The notes under the pieces: model-generated
What the model was told of the DNA's origin: nothing
Seen by the model: the letters and a program-made list of their open reading frames with translations, nothing else
Databases searched by the model: none
Made by a program: the position numbers and the translations under genes
Source of the DNA: Spongiihabitans sp963422685
GTDB taxonomy: Bacteria; Pseudomonadota; Gammaproteobacteria; Arenicellales; Poriferihabitantaceae
DNA: 64,000 nucleotides
Direction of reading: 5' to 3'
Assembly (NCBI GenBank): GCA_963422685.1
Contig: OY730442.1
Coordinates: 2,480,001 to 2,544,000, forward strand
Shown here: positions 45,601 to 55,180 of the stretch, in pieces
How the letters are laid out: each line of letters begins with the position of its first letter
Position numbering within the stretch: position 1 is the stretch's first letter

Positions 45601-45950
45601 ATGAAATGTAATAAATGCCAGCGCTCCATGCGCAAGATAGACCATCGCAACGAAATGGATGATTTGAATGTTGACGCCACAGATGGTCAGATCGCTGATT
45701 ATTTATCATCCGAGCTTTCAGGAGAAAACATTGTTTGGAATATAGGGATTGTTGAATATTACTGTGCTAACGGAGCAGACAAGCGAAGTACCGAAGCATT
45801 TGGAATTTTATGTCGACTATGAGCGTATGGCGCGGGACATGGAGATGTCAGGTGATATTTTCTCAATAGAAACCACCCATTGATGAGGTGCATGTGTTTT
45901 GGGCACACGAAAAATCGCCGCGCCTGCACTGACAGGCGCGTATTGAAAAG
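45601..45950 (+). pseudogene. Zinc-ribbon fragment running into an ArdA-like anti-restriction C-terminus
   Basis: An ATG frame at 45601 gives a 73-residue piece with a CNKC pair and a later EYYC, of no sure family. In the next frame from about 45763 the sequence reads LEFYVDYERMARDMEMSGDI up to a TGA. It then shifts to DEVHVFWAHEKSPRL. The YVDYERMARDMEMSGDIF...VHVFW pattern resembles the end of ArdA-type proteins, DNA mimics that block type I restriction. Only the C-terminal part is present, with one frameshift, so it is a remnant of a mobile element. Confidence 0.5.
45919..45940 (+). repeat. 8-bp inverted repeat (hairpin)
   Basis: CGCGCCTG and CAGGCGCG pair around a 6-base loop just after the ArdA-like remnant. 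No U-tract follows on either strand, so a terminator is unlikely; it may be a REP-like repeat or an incidental stem-loop. Confidence 0.4.
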
Positions 45951-46118
45951 AAGAAAGTTACCCGTTTTGATAAAGGTGTCGAATCTTATATCTGGAATGC
46001 GGCGGCAGAGTTCACTGCCGCACAGGCAGCTAGAAATAAATCGAAGGCGACCCGAGACCTTCCTGATCAAAAAAAAACCGGATAACCCGGGTAGCAATAA
46101 ACCTGTTTAACCAGGCTG

Positions 46119-47117
46119 TTACTCCAGTTCTGACAGGTTCACGCTACGCTTCTGCTGCACCGATAATAAAGCAGCTTCGGCAAGCAAAAGCGCCTGTAGA
46201 CCGTCCTGCATAGTGGGTATCTTTACCTCTTCATCCATCAGGTGTCGTACAAAACTATCCAGCTCTGCGCGGTAGGCGGCGGCGTAGCGTTCGAGGAAAA
46301 AATGCAATGGATTGGCGCTGCTGACACCCGACCGGCTATAGGCCACGACGGTGTTTTCATTGACATTTTGCGCTACCAGCATACCTTCGGAGCCATGTAC
46401 TTCAATGCGTTGGTCATGACCAAAACTGGCGCGGCGACTGTTTGATATTTGCGCCAGTTTCCCGCTCGCGGTGGTCATCGTGATCACGGCAGTATCAAAA
46501 TCGCCTGCTTCGCCGATCGCCGCATCTACCAGACAGGCAGCGTGGGCACTCACGCTTACCATCTCCTCAGCCAGCAGGAATCGGGCCATATCGAAATCGT
46601 GGATAGTCATGTCACGAAACAGGCCTCCAGAGACTTTAATGTACTCCACGGGCGGTGGTGCAGGGTCCTTGGAAATGATGCTGATCAGTTCCACCACGCC
46701 GACACCTCCTGCATTGATCTGCTGCTGTAAAGTCTGGAAGTGCGGATCATAGCGGCGATTAAAAGCGATCATGGCTTTGCAGTCGCTCTGCGACACTCGT
46801 TTCAGGCACTTTCGTACCCGTTGCAGCGACAGATCAATGGGCTTTTCGCACAACACGTGCTTGCTGGCCACTACGGCCTGCTCTATCAAATCGGCATGGG
46901 TGTGGGTGGCGGAGCAGATCAGCACTGCGTGAATGTCATCATTGGCAAAAATTTGTTGCGGAGTCATTTGCTTGCAACCCAGTTCATCTGCGAGGCGGTC
47001 TGCATTGACCCGAAGAGGGTCGTACAGCGCCACCAACTGCGCGTGTGCATTTCTGACAATATTGCTGGCGTGAATTGAACCGATGCGGCCCGCACCAAAC
47101 AAGGCGATATTGATCAT
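46119..47117 (-). CDS. iolG: Inositol 2-dehydrogenase IolG
   Basis: IolG oxidises myo-inositol to scyllo-inosose with NAD. The 332-residue Gfo/Idh/MocA protein has the Rossmann loop ALFGAGRIGSIHASNI, the EKP motif VLCEKPIDLS with the catalytic-site lysine, and GGLFRDMTIHDFDMARFL with the conserved Asp and His. It is the last gene of the minus-strand iol operon and the only catabolic one still whole. Confidence 0.9.
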   Translation of the reverse strand: MINIALFGAGRIGSIHASNIVRNAHAQLVALYDPLRVNADRLADELGCKQMTPQQIFANDDIHAVLICSATHTHADLIEQAVVASKHVLCEKPIDLSLQRVRKCLKRVSQSDCKAMIAFNRRYDPHFQTLQQQINAGGVGVVELISIISKDPAPPPVEYIKVSGGLFRDMTIHDFDMARFLLAEEMVSVSAHAACLVDAAIGEAGDFDTAVITMTTASGKLAQISNSRRASFGHDQRIEVHGSEGMLVAQNVNENTVVAYSRSGVSSANPLHFFLERYAAAYRAELDSFVRHLMDEEVKIPTMQDGLQALLLAEAALLSVQQKRSVNLSELE

Positions 47118-48025
47118 AAATACGCCTTAGGAAACTATAATAGCCGGCGACCAATGCGGATTGCTTGAGTGCCTGATATCCCATACAGGCGTATTCGTAG
47201 GGGTCAGCCTTGGCCGGGTCCTGCTCCGCCTCGACGATGATCCAGCCCTCGTATTTCTTGTCAGCCAGCGCCTGTATTACCGCATGATAATCAATCATGC
47301 CGTCACCGGGGACGGTGAAGATGCCGTTCAATACACAATCCAGAAAAGAGTCTTTATTCCGATCAACCGTTTTCAGTACCCTCTGAACGGATATCCTTTG
47401 CATGCACATGGTTGATTCGATGGCCGTGCCGTTTGATGACAGCAAGAATGTCGCCTCCAGCGAACAACAGATGTCCGGTATCAATCAACAGGCCCAGCGC
47501 TTCCCCGGTATGCGCCATTGTCAAATCCAGCTCCCGTTCGGTTTCCACGCTGGTACCCATATGGTGATGAAAAGCCAGCGGAACGCCCTGGCTGGCGCAA
47601 TACTCGGCCAGTGCTGTGAGTTGCTCCCCATAGGCAGCGAATTCAGATTCCGGCAACACCGGTTTGTTGACCAATGGCTCATACGGCCGGTTCTGCACTG
47701 TTTCATGGGTTTCTCCATATACCAGCACTGGCGCATTCAGAGCGGCATATAACTCAAGCCGGGGTTTAATCCGCTCCAGCTCATTTTCTAGGATATGGTT
47801 AAGCAAAAGTCCCGAATACCACCCGGATACGAGTTTGAGGTCGTACTCGGCCAGCACCTTTGCCAGGGACTCTCTGTCCTTGGGGAACTTGCCGCCGAGT
47901 TCGGTGCCGGTATACCCGGCCTGGCGAGTTTCCTGTAAGCAGGTTTCGAGAGAAGTCTGCCCGCCCAATTGCGGCAGGTCATCGTTAGACCATGAAATTG
48001 GCGACATGCCAAATCTCAGTTTCAT
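47118..48025 (-). pseudogene. iolE: Inosose dehydratase IolE, frameshifted
   Basis: IolE dehydrates scyllo-inosose. The first frame (from ATG 48025) covers a xylose-isomerase-like TIM barrel: GMSPISWSNDDLPQLGG, YTGTELGGKFPKD, AFHHHMGTSVE, LLIDTGHLLFAGGD, INHVHAKDIRSE. At about 47378 an extra G in a GGG run throws the frame to a stop. The other frame then carries the true C-terminal region, VLKTVDRNKDSFLDCVLNG and WIIVEAEQDPAKADPYEYA. That frame lacks a stop at the expected place ahead of iolG. The single homopolymer change could be a mutation or a sequencing error. Confidence 0.8.
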
Positions 48026-48038
48026 GGCGTACTCAGCT

Positions 48039-48835
48039 TTATTTTAGAATCCATTCATGCGCCGGGTCATTGACAAAATGCCATTTACGAATCGGCCCCG
48101 CCATGACATTAAGATAGTAACTGGTATATCCATGTGGCACCCCACCGGGTGATAGCCCTCGGGCACCAGCACCACATCCCGGTCTTCTGCACTCAGGGTC
48201 TCATCCAGGCTGCGGTCATCCGTATACACCCGTTGATGAACATACCCGGTTGCCGGGTTGAGACGGTGATAATAGGTTTCCTCCAGTTTGCTTTCCTCGG
48301 GCAGGGCGTCTCTATCGTGCTTATGGAGTGGATATGAAGACCAGTACCCCGAAGGTGTAATCACCTCTACCACTAACAGACTATCGACGGGTTGGTTTTC
48401 CGGCAGGATATTGCGCACGTAGCGTGTGTTGGTGTCCTGACCACGAACCTCTCGGGACATTTCTGATCCATCAACCATCCGTGCGGCGCCGCTATTGCCC
48501 TCACCAAGTGCGCTGCAAACCGCCAATTCCACAGACGTATCAGCCCGTACTTCGACACGGCCCCCCGCTGGCACGTAAACAACGCCTGGCGCCTGTTCAT
48601 CGAATACAGCGCCGCGACCGCCCACACCATTCCAGAGTTTTTCGCCTGCCTTGACGCTGGCCGTTCCCGAGAGTACTACCAGACACAGTTCGCGACCCGC
48701 CTGCCGCAGAACCTGGCGCTGTCCGGTTTGCAGATCATAAAGTTCAAAGCCCACGTATTTCCAGCCGGCACTAACCGGCGTAATCCGATGTACCTGATGC
48801 GCGTTGGCCGGTTTTACCAATAACTGATTCATCAT
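48039..48835 (-). pseudogene. iolB: 5-deoxy-glucuronate isomerase IolB, frameshifted near the C-terminus
   Basis: IolB converts 5-deoxy-glucuronate to 5-dehydro-2-deoxygluconate. The bicupin protein is in frame for about 235 residues, including HRITPVSAGWKYVGFELYDL, PSGYWSSYPLHKHDRD and KLEETYYHRLNPATGY. Near 48150 one G of a G run is missing. The proper end, VPHGYTSYYLNVMAGP and KWHFVNDPAHEWILK, is in another frame that stops at 48039. As read, 28 wrong residues replace the end. The start shares one base with the iolD stop (TAATG). Confidence 0.8.
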
Positions 48836-50567
48836 TAATAACCCCTTTCCTGTTTGCGACTTGCCAGGGCTGATTTGTGCTTTTCCAGTACTTCGTCATG
48901 CATTGACACTTCCGGCACTTCCACTTCCCACCAGCAACCCCCCGGGGAGGCGGGCAGCGGGTCAGTATCTATCACCACCACGCTAACACCGGCACGATTC
49001 GAAGCCGCGCTAACTGCATCCTTGAGCTCTCCGATATTGGCCGCTTTTTCGGCATGAGCGCCCATGGCGCGGGCATGTGCGGCAAAATCGATTTTGGCCA
49101 GTCCCCGGTTATATGTATCGCGTAACAGATTATTAAAGTTAGCGCCCCCCGTATCCATCTGCATCAGATAAGAACCATCCCACCATCACCACCACCTCAC
49201 GCTCAGGCTCGGCCAGCTTTTTACACCCACGCCACCGGCAATCGTATCCCATACACGAATAACCATACTCCAGGTGGTATCCGCCTACTGAGCCGCTGTT
49301 CCAGTGTTTATGCAGTTCCGCAGGCAGGCTGCCGGCTGCTGCCACCACTATGGCATTGTCGGCGACGCTCTGGTTCACCGCGGCAACAACCTGGGCATCG
49401 CTCGGCCTACTCGCATCATTCGCAGCCGCAATAATATCCTGCTGAATTTCGATCCATTCCAATCTGACCTGATTGGCGCGCGCCAGCCAGTCAGCACTTG
49501 ACTGATAGTTGCCAAGACTTGCGGTTATCGACTGCAATCCCAGCCTTGCATCGGCAACACAGGGCAAGGCGGTATTTGGCGGTATCCATGGGTTGCACGT
49601 TAAGCTGCACCACCTGGCACTTGAACAAGCTGTTAGAGCCGGAAATGAAATCCTGTAATCGGGTACCGACCGCGAGCACCAGATCGGCTTCCCGTGCCAA
49701 GATGTTGGCGCAGGTCACACCGGTCACGCCAACAGCACCGAAATTGAGGAGATGTTCGGCCCGTAGAGAGGATTTGCCCGCCTGTGTTTCGCATAACCGG
49801 TATCCGGTGCGCGCTGGCAAAAGCCTGCAATTGCGCCTCAGCCCGGGAATAGCGCACTCCGCCTCCGGCAACGATAACCGGTTTGTCCGCAGCCTTGATA
49901 GCTGACAGTGTTTGCGCCAGTTCATAACTGTCGGGGCCTGTCGACGCAATCCCCATACCTTCTTTGCAAACATGGTCCGGGGGATAATCGAAAGCCTGGG
50001 CCTGCACGTCCTGACAAACACTGATCGTGGCCGGACTGCACAGGGCGGGGTCGGTCAGCGCCTGAACCAACTGTTCGGGCCGGGTGATGCGATGGAAATA
50101 CCGACTCACCGGACGCAAGGCATCGTTTGCGGTAACACTGCCATCCGCAAAATTTTCAACCTGCTGCAAAACCGGGTCAGGCAGCCCGGAAGCGAATACG
50201 TCTCCGGGAATCAGTAACAGCGGAATGCGGTTTACATGGGCCGTGGCTGCCGCAGTCACCATATTAGTTGCGCCGGGGCCGATGGAGGAGGTCGCCACCA
50301 TTATCTGCCGCCGCCGCGCCTTGGCAAAAGCGATCGCAGCCTGCGCCATACTCTGTTCATTATGCCCGCGGTAGGTCGGCAACTGATCCCGCACCTGAAA
50401 TAATGCCTCGCCAATACCCGCCACGTTGCCATGTCCGAAGATGGCCCAGACGGCGGCGAATAAAGGCATTTCGGCGCCGTCGTCGAGACGGACAAATTGA
50501 TTGGTTAAAAATCGAACCAGCGCCTGGGCGGTTGTAAGGCGAATAGTTTTCCTTTGGATGTACTCAT
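48835..50567 (-). pseudogene. iolD: Trihydroxycyclohexanedione hydrolase IolD, multiply frameshifted
   Basis: IolD is a thiamine-diphosphate enzyme that opens the inositol-derived ring. Pieces lie in order in several frames: LTTAQALVRFLTNQFVRLDD, IFGHGNVAGIGEALFQ, ATSSIGPGATNMVTAAATAH, HLLNFGAVGVTGVTCANILA, AVGTRLQDFISGSN, ITASLGNYQSSADWLA and VVVIDTDPLPASPGGCWWEV. At least four frame changes occur, near 50540, 49840, 49540 and 49170. The middle-to-late TPP-binding segment is disturbed. It starts 5 bases after iolC. Confidence 0.82.
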
Positions 50568-50571
50568 TAAA

Positions 50572-52495
50572 TTAATTTTGCGGGCGGGTTTTTGCGCAGG
50601 CATTATTCCAGGCACCAATCATGCTGCGGTAATTTCTGCGCATTGCTGCTACCGCTGTTTGGTCATCCATCGTTCCGGCGAGCCAGTCCCGGGCGGGCTG
50701 TGCAAACAAGGTGCGACCCACTGCAAACCCTTTCACCCGGGGCTGACATGCCGCAACCTGAAAAGATTCACCGATGGATTCGATGGACCCATCCAGGCCT
50801 AATACGATAATGCCCTGGCACCAGGGATCATACCGATCAATCATCCGTGCCGCCGCAGCCCAGCAGGCGTCATCCATGCTCGGCTCCAGTTTCCACCAGT
50901 CCGGCCTCACCCCCAGTTCATAGAAGCGCTGCATAATCGGCGCCACACTGTGAAACTCGGGAGCATTGCCGTTACGCCCGGTAATAATCTCAAGCAGCCA
51001 TTCATGTCCGGTGTGCCGGCAGGCGCGATCCAGGTTTCGGATTATCAGTTCATGGTGGGTGCGGATTTGCGGGTCGTCATCCAGGCGATACGGGCACAAT
51101 ACCTTGACTGTCTGGGTGCGTGGCCAGTCGGCCAAGTGTTGAATGATCTCACCTTCAGCCTCAAGCGCCAACGGGAACTGGCCGGAGGCTTCGATGGGGC
51201 GCCCGACCCAGGCACCCGATGCGGTCGCGGCCTGCAGCGCAGCGCGTCCCAGCCGGTCATCAATCAGCACCCTGAAACCGGGGTCGTCGCCCGCTTCTTC
51301 TGTGGCTGCCTGCCAGGTCAATTGCTTGAATCGACCGACATCCGCGCTATCGCGTCCATACTGGCGCACCCAGGTATCAAACTGGTGTCAATGATCAAAG
51401 GCGAAAGCCACCACGCGGCTATACTCCTTTCGCCGATTCGTGGCACGATGCAGATGATTGAGGCGAGGGTCAAACCGCAGGGCCGTTTACTCGCTGCCAT
51501 TTTTGATGAAATGCTGCAACTCGGATTGGGATGGTAAAGCAGGTGCACAGCCATGACGCGACACCGCGAGAGCGCCGCAGGCGTTGGCGTAGGAACAGCT
51601 CGTCTGCCAGTCTTCTCCTCCTAACCGGCCCCGCAGCAGGCCGGACATAAACGCATCACGCATCACCAGCACCCAGTACATTAAAAATATCCACCTTGTA
51701 CCCTGCTCCCGGGAGGCCGGACTCCCAGCCGTCAACCGCGCCCTCAAATACTCTGCACCCCATTGCGCCACGTTTACATACCAGAACCGCATCACTCAGC
51801 CCGCGCACTGTGGAAAGGGCGGATAAAGTATCGTCCGTGCCACCAGCAATATGGAATTCCTGCTCGGTGCCGACAATCAAGTCGCAGTCAGCGAGATATT
51901 TTTGTAAATGTTGGCTGACCTTCTGATCAGCAATAAAACGGGACTCACCATCACCATGCCCGGCCAGATTCCAAAGACTGGGTCGATAGTCGATATCCAT
52001 CACCACGGTAGCTCCCTGCGACCGCGCCAGCTGCATGGCCTTGTGACTGGCGGCGGCCACATTGACCGTACTCAAATGTGTGCCGGATACCAATACTGCC
52101 CGCGCCCGGGCAATAAAATCCGCTCCACATCATCCTCACAGCGCCATGTCCGCGCAATTCTCCCGATAGAAAATAAGAGGGAAGTGTTCCTCGTCCTGGA
52201 TTCCCAGTAATACCAGCGCGGCAAGACGAGTCGGGTCGGTAATAACCCGCTGCGTGTCTACCCCTTCAGCCGCCATGGTTTCGCGGATAAAGCGCCCCAT
52301 ATGTTCATTGCCAACCCGCGTCAGCATGGCTGATTTCAAACCCAGTCGAGCTGTGCCGATCGCAGTATTGGCCGGGCTTCCGCCAACGTACTTGGAGAAG
52401 CTCGTCATATCCTCCAGACGACCGCCCACCTGTTCGCCATAAAGGTCTACACCGGCACGACCGACACAGATGAGGTCCAGGTTTCTTTGTTCCAT
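50572..52495 (-). pseudogene. iolC: IolC: 5-dehydro-2-deoxygluconokinase fused to DUF2090 aldolase-like domain, broken
   Basis: The N-terminal part (from ATG 52495) is a PfkB-family kinase: DLICVGRAGVDLYGEQVGG, SKYVGGSPANTAIGTARLGL. It breaks near 52130 and resumes as GTHLSTVNVAAASHKAMQLA to FNVLGAGDAFMSGLLRG, carrying the PfkB GAGD catalytic motif across another frame change near 51660. After a TGA at about 51390 the C-terminal DUF2090 domain is open (50572-51369: FRVLIDDRLGRAALQAATAS, WWKLEPSMDDACWAAAARM). Proteobacterial IolC-DUF2090 fusions act as kinase plus aldolase of inositol breakdown. At least four lesions. Confidence 0.82.
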
Positions 52496-52536
52496 TCTCC
52501 TGTTATGCCGAAATATTTCAGGGTTTTTTATTGATT

Positions 52537-52551
52537 TTCGTAAAATACGAA
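52537..52551. promoter_or_regulatory. Palindrome TTCGTA-AAA-TACGAA between iolR and iolC
   Basis: A perfect 6-bp inverted repeat with a 3-base spacer in the 63 bases between the iolR stop and the iolC start, in an AT-rich stretch. It is well placed to be an operator for the iol operon. It differs from the GGAA-N6-TTCC site at 53558, so a second regulator may bind, or the match may be chance. Confidence 0.4.
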
Positions 52552-52558
52552 TAAATTT

Positions 52559-53395
52559 CTAATTTTTTTGCGAATGTCGCTTGCCTGTTTCCACTGCCAG
52601 ACACAAGGCCAGGCAAATCGTGGCTGACAAGCCACGAAAGCCGTCTACTTCTTCTTCAAGCACTTCGAGATGCAGATCATCGGTCCGGGCGATGGGACTT
52701 AAAGTGGAATCGGTCAAAGCAACCACAGGAATCTGTCGCGCAAGACAGATATCCACTAACTCACGAGTATTGGCGGTATAAGGATTGAAGCTAACGGCCA
52801 CCAGCACTTCGTCGCTGTGAATCAGATTGGCCTTGTCCGCCATCAGACTTGCCATACCGTCCAGCAACACGGCCTGCAACCCTATTTTGACAAACATATA
52901 GTGCAGGTAGGTCGTGACGGGCGCCGCACGTCCTTGTCCGGCAATATAGATACAGCGGGCGCTCGCCAGTTGCTCGCTGGCCTGGGTTATTGCCGCTTCG
53001 TCTGCCTGCTGTTCCAGCTTGTCGATAGAGAAGCTGGCCGCCCGGCTGAAGCGGTGCAATACTGTCTGCTCGGGCTGTTCATGATCATCGAGGCGATGGA
53101 TGCGCTGAAGGTAAGATGGCGGCACGTGGCGCATGCTTTCCTGAAACACGGACTGCATGTCGGAAAACCCCTGGTAACCGATAGATTTTGCAAAGCGCAC
53201 CAGGGTTGACGGGGTTACGTTGGCTTTGTCGCTAATCATCGCAATGGTGTTGAGTGCTACCACATCTGGATTATGCAAGACAAATTCCGCAACGTTCTGC
53301 AGGCGCCTAGGTAATGAAATATAGTGTTCTTGCAGCCAGGGCTTTAATTCACTGAATACCTTGGGTGGTGGCTGGCTTAGCGCAATAGACATCAA
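52559..53395 (-). CDS. iolR: RpiR family regulator, probable IolR
   Basis: The 278-residue protein has an N-terminal HTH_6 domain (LPRRLQNVAEFVLHNPDVVA, ANVTPSTLVRFAKSIGYQGF) and a C-terminal sugar-isomerase (SIS) domain (CIYIAGQGRAAPVTTYLHYM, VAVSFNPYTANTRELVDICL). Its place directly upstream of iolC, same strand, marks it as the inositol repressor IolR; such proteins sense an inositol catabolic intermediate. The frame is intact, unlike most of its targets. Confidence 0.85.
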   Translation of the reverse strand: MMSIALSQPPPKVFSELKPWLQEHYISLPRRLQNVAEFVLHNPDVVALNTIAMISDKANVTPSTLVRFAKSIGYQGFSDMQSVFQESMRHVPPSYLQRIHRLDDHEQPEQTVLHRFSRAASFSIDKLEQQADEAAITQASEQLASARCIYIAGQGRAAPVTTYLHYMFVKIGLQAVLLDGMASLMADKANLIHSDEVLVAVSFNPYTANTRELVDICLARQIPVVALTDSTLSPIARTDDLHLEVLEEEVDGFRGLSATICLALCLAVETGKRHSQKN

Positions 53396-53557
53396 TCAGG
53401 CCCGAGTCATAAAATGTTGTTTGAAACAATAATCTCTGGATTGGCGACCCTTGATGAGGGTCCGGTCGAGTGTCAGAGAGCGTCACCCGAGGCCGCCGTC
53501 ACATTAATAGGCCCATCCGGCGACCACGGCAAAGTATACGTAATTTGAATTTTATTT

Positions 53558-53571
53558 GGAACGTATATTCC
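53558..53571. promoter_or_regulatory. IolR-type operator GGAA-N6-TTCC
   Basis: GGAACGTATATTCC lies about 160 bases upstream of iolR, in the AT-rich gap before a plus-strand start at 53773. GGAA-N6-TTCC is the palindrome reported for the RpiR-type IolR of Sinorhizobium. The match is exact and next to an iolR gene, so binding is plausible. It may serve iolR itself and a divergent transporter gene whose start remains at 53773. The rest of the 53396-53772 gap is AT-rich without a gene. Confidence 0.6.
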
Positions 53572-53772
53572 ATTTTTATTTTATTTGCAATTTATATTCT
53601 ATAGTGATACAAACTGAACACCTTTGAGTTATGTACTAAATTGTAGCGAAATGTGAGCAAGAAGGGGCGACCACAGCCACCCTATAGTTATTTTAGTTAT
53701 AGTTAAAATCAGAACCATTGCTCCGAAGTATTGTTTATTTTTCCAGACCAACCATCCTAACCAGGAGGATAT

Positions 53773-54159
53773 ATGAAAAAAGTCAGTTTATTTACGGCCG
53801 CAGCCTGCCAGGGGATGTCATTCGAGCACGAAGCTGTCAATCATTCGGTCGGCGCATACGTTCGGGGTATGGCGCATACCAACGGGATCGAGTCCTTTTG
53901 GTCTACGCGCAAGCGAGGGCACAACGGCATCTATCACAAGATGTCGCCCAAGCACCTTGACCGCTACGTCACCGAATTCGCCGGGCGGCACAATGTTCGC
54001 GATGCCGAGGAATTGCCTGAAAAGCAGGTTGAGCGGCGAAAGCTACATACACCGGCGCCTTGGCGAGATGATTGGACCATTGATGAGCATTCACAGTGGA
54101 ACTGGAGTCCATCACATTCCTTAGATCATGACGAACCGAGGAATTGGTCCGGGTGCTAG
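53773..54159 (+). mobile_element. IS1595-family (ISXO2-like) transposase C-terminal fragment behind a foreign start
   Basis: From about 53818 the frame reads FEHEAVNHSVGAYVRGMAHT, GIESFWSTRKRG and YHKMSPKHLDRYVTEFAGRH, the end of ISXO2-like transposases. The N-terminal zinc finger and most of the DDE core are missing. The first 15 residues (MKKVSLFTAAACQG) with a good AGGAGG site belong to something else, perhaps the signal peptide of a lost inositol-transport gene. The last 50 residues have no family match. A decayed insertion remnant. Confidence 0.7.
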
Positions 54160-54912
54160 AAAAGAGAGCCCGGAAAATGAAGAAATTGGAAAATCGGAAA
54201 AACATGCTCTATGGCTTTGATGCCTCCTAAAGCATGATGGATTGAGGAAGGAGAGACGCATGACCGACCGTAAAAAGCGTTCCGTCCCGCTATCCTGCGA
54301 AATCGCCTTGCCGCCCCATTGAACACCAGTCCCGGAAGGCTAGGCACGAAAAGGGCCACGACATGCCCGGCGCAAGCCGTGAAACTGTGCGTCGAGCGTT
54401 CATGCGACCCATCACCGTGCGGCGCGAAAAGACAAAGGATAATCTCAACACGACCAGAACACCCAGGATCAGGGTTTCGATCAAGGGAATCTCAATCTGA
54501 TAGTGACCTGTGCGGAGTGCAAAATGGAGACTGCCTATTCGTTGGACTCCCGATTCGAGCCATCCGTTCATTGTTCCCACTGCAAGACATCATGGGCCGT
54601 GAATATCAACGAACTCACAGAAGCCCAAATAATCAACGTAATCGAACCGGCTAATAGGGTTCGAGATCGAGATCAATGCGAATTAAACTCTAGGTAAGTC
54701 GAGATCAAGCATATCGTCAAGCTCGAATCTTTACCCAAAATCATTTGCGTCGGCAGTTTCAATTACATGGTCCGCTTGATCCCCGCCTTGACCCGCCCGG
54801 ATTTGTCTGATGGCCACCTCCCAATCATCAAATACACAGACATCCAGGCAGGTTTCAAAATTCCCTGCATCAAAACTATAAGCACGTAAAAACCCTGGAA
54901 TCCCTATTGGGG
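54160..54912. other. Non-coding or decayed region after the transposase fragment
   Basis: About 750 bases without a recognisable gene. A 20-codon frame (54260-54322, MTDRKKRSVPLSCE) follows a good AAGGAGAG site. A 64-codon frame (54503-54697) has two CxxC-like pairs (CAEC, HCSHC), suggesting a zinc ribbon, but no family is recognised. Both may be fragments. No ends of a complete insertion sequence were seen. Confidence 0.35.
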
Positions 54913-55180
54913 CTAGGTCGTGTTGACGAATTATCAAATTATTAATAATTGTATCCCACAACAGTTTTGAGTAGGGTCGTGATGAGTATACGGGTCACCG
55001 ATGTGATCTGGTCGCGGATTGAATCAATTTTGACGACATCAAACCCGGCCAGCCCCCCGCCCCGGCGTCAAGGGTAGGGACATCCCCCCGTGCCGAGGGT
55101 GTAGGGACATCCCCCCGTGCCTGTCTATGATGAAGGACAACCACGGGGGGATGTCCCTACAATTCGTCAACACGGCCTAG
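54913..55180. mobile_element. MITE-like element with terminal inverted repeats and CTAG flanks
   Basis: GTCGTGTTGACGAATT at 54917-54932 and its inverted copy AATTCGTCAACACGGC at 55161-55176 differ by one base and face each other. Both are flanked outside by CTAG (54913-54916 and 55177-55180), as expected for a 4-bp target duplication. The 260-bp interior codes for no transposase, so this is a MITE or the shell of a deleted insertion sequence. It contains three copies of the GTAGGGACATCCCCCCGTG repeat. Confidence 0.65.
55074..55160. repeat. Three copies of a 20-bp repeat, two direct and one inverted
   Basis: GTAGGGACATCCCCCCGTGC at 55074-55093 and 55101-55120, and the inverted CCACGGGGGGATGTCCCTAC at 55141-55160. 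The second and third can form a long hairpin. The pattern resembles REP/BIME-type palindromic repeats. No other copy was noticed in the window. Confidence 0.75.

Noticed and set aside
45961..46110. Coding-like frame (FDKGVESYIWNAAAEFTAAQ) before the iolG end
   Set aside because: Too short, no start or known family; could be another mobile-element scrap, but I cannot support a gene.
54731..54961. 76-codon minus-strand frame left of the MITE-like element
   Set aside because: It begins inside the element and crosses its terminal repeat, so the frame is accidental or a disrupted gene with no recognisable product.
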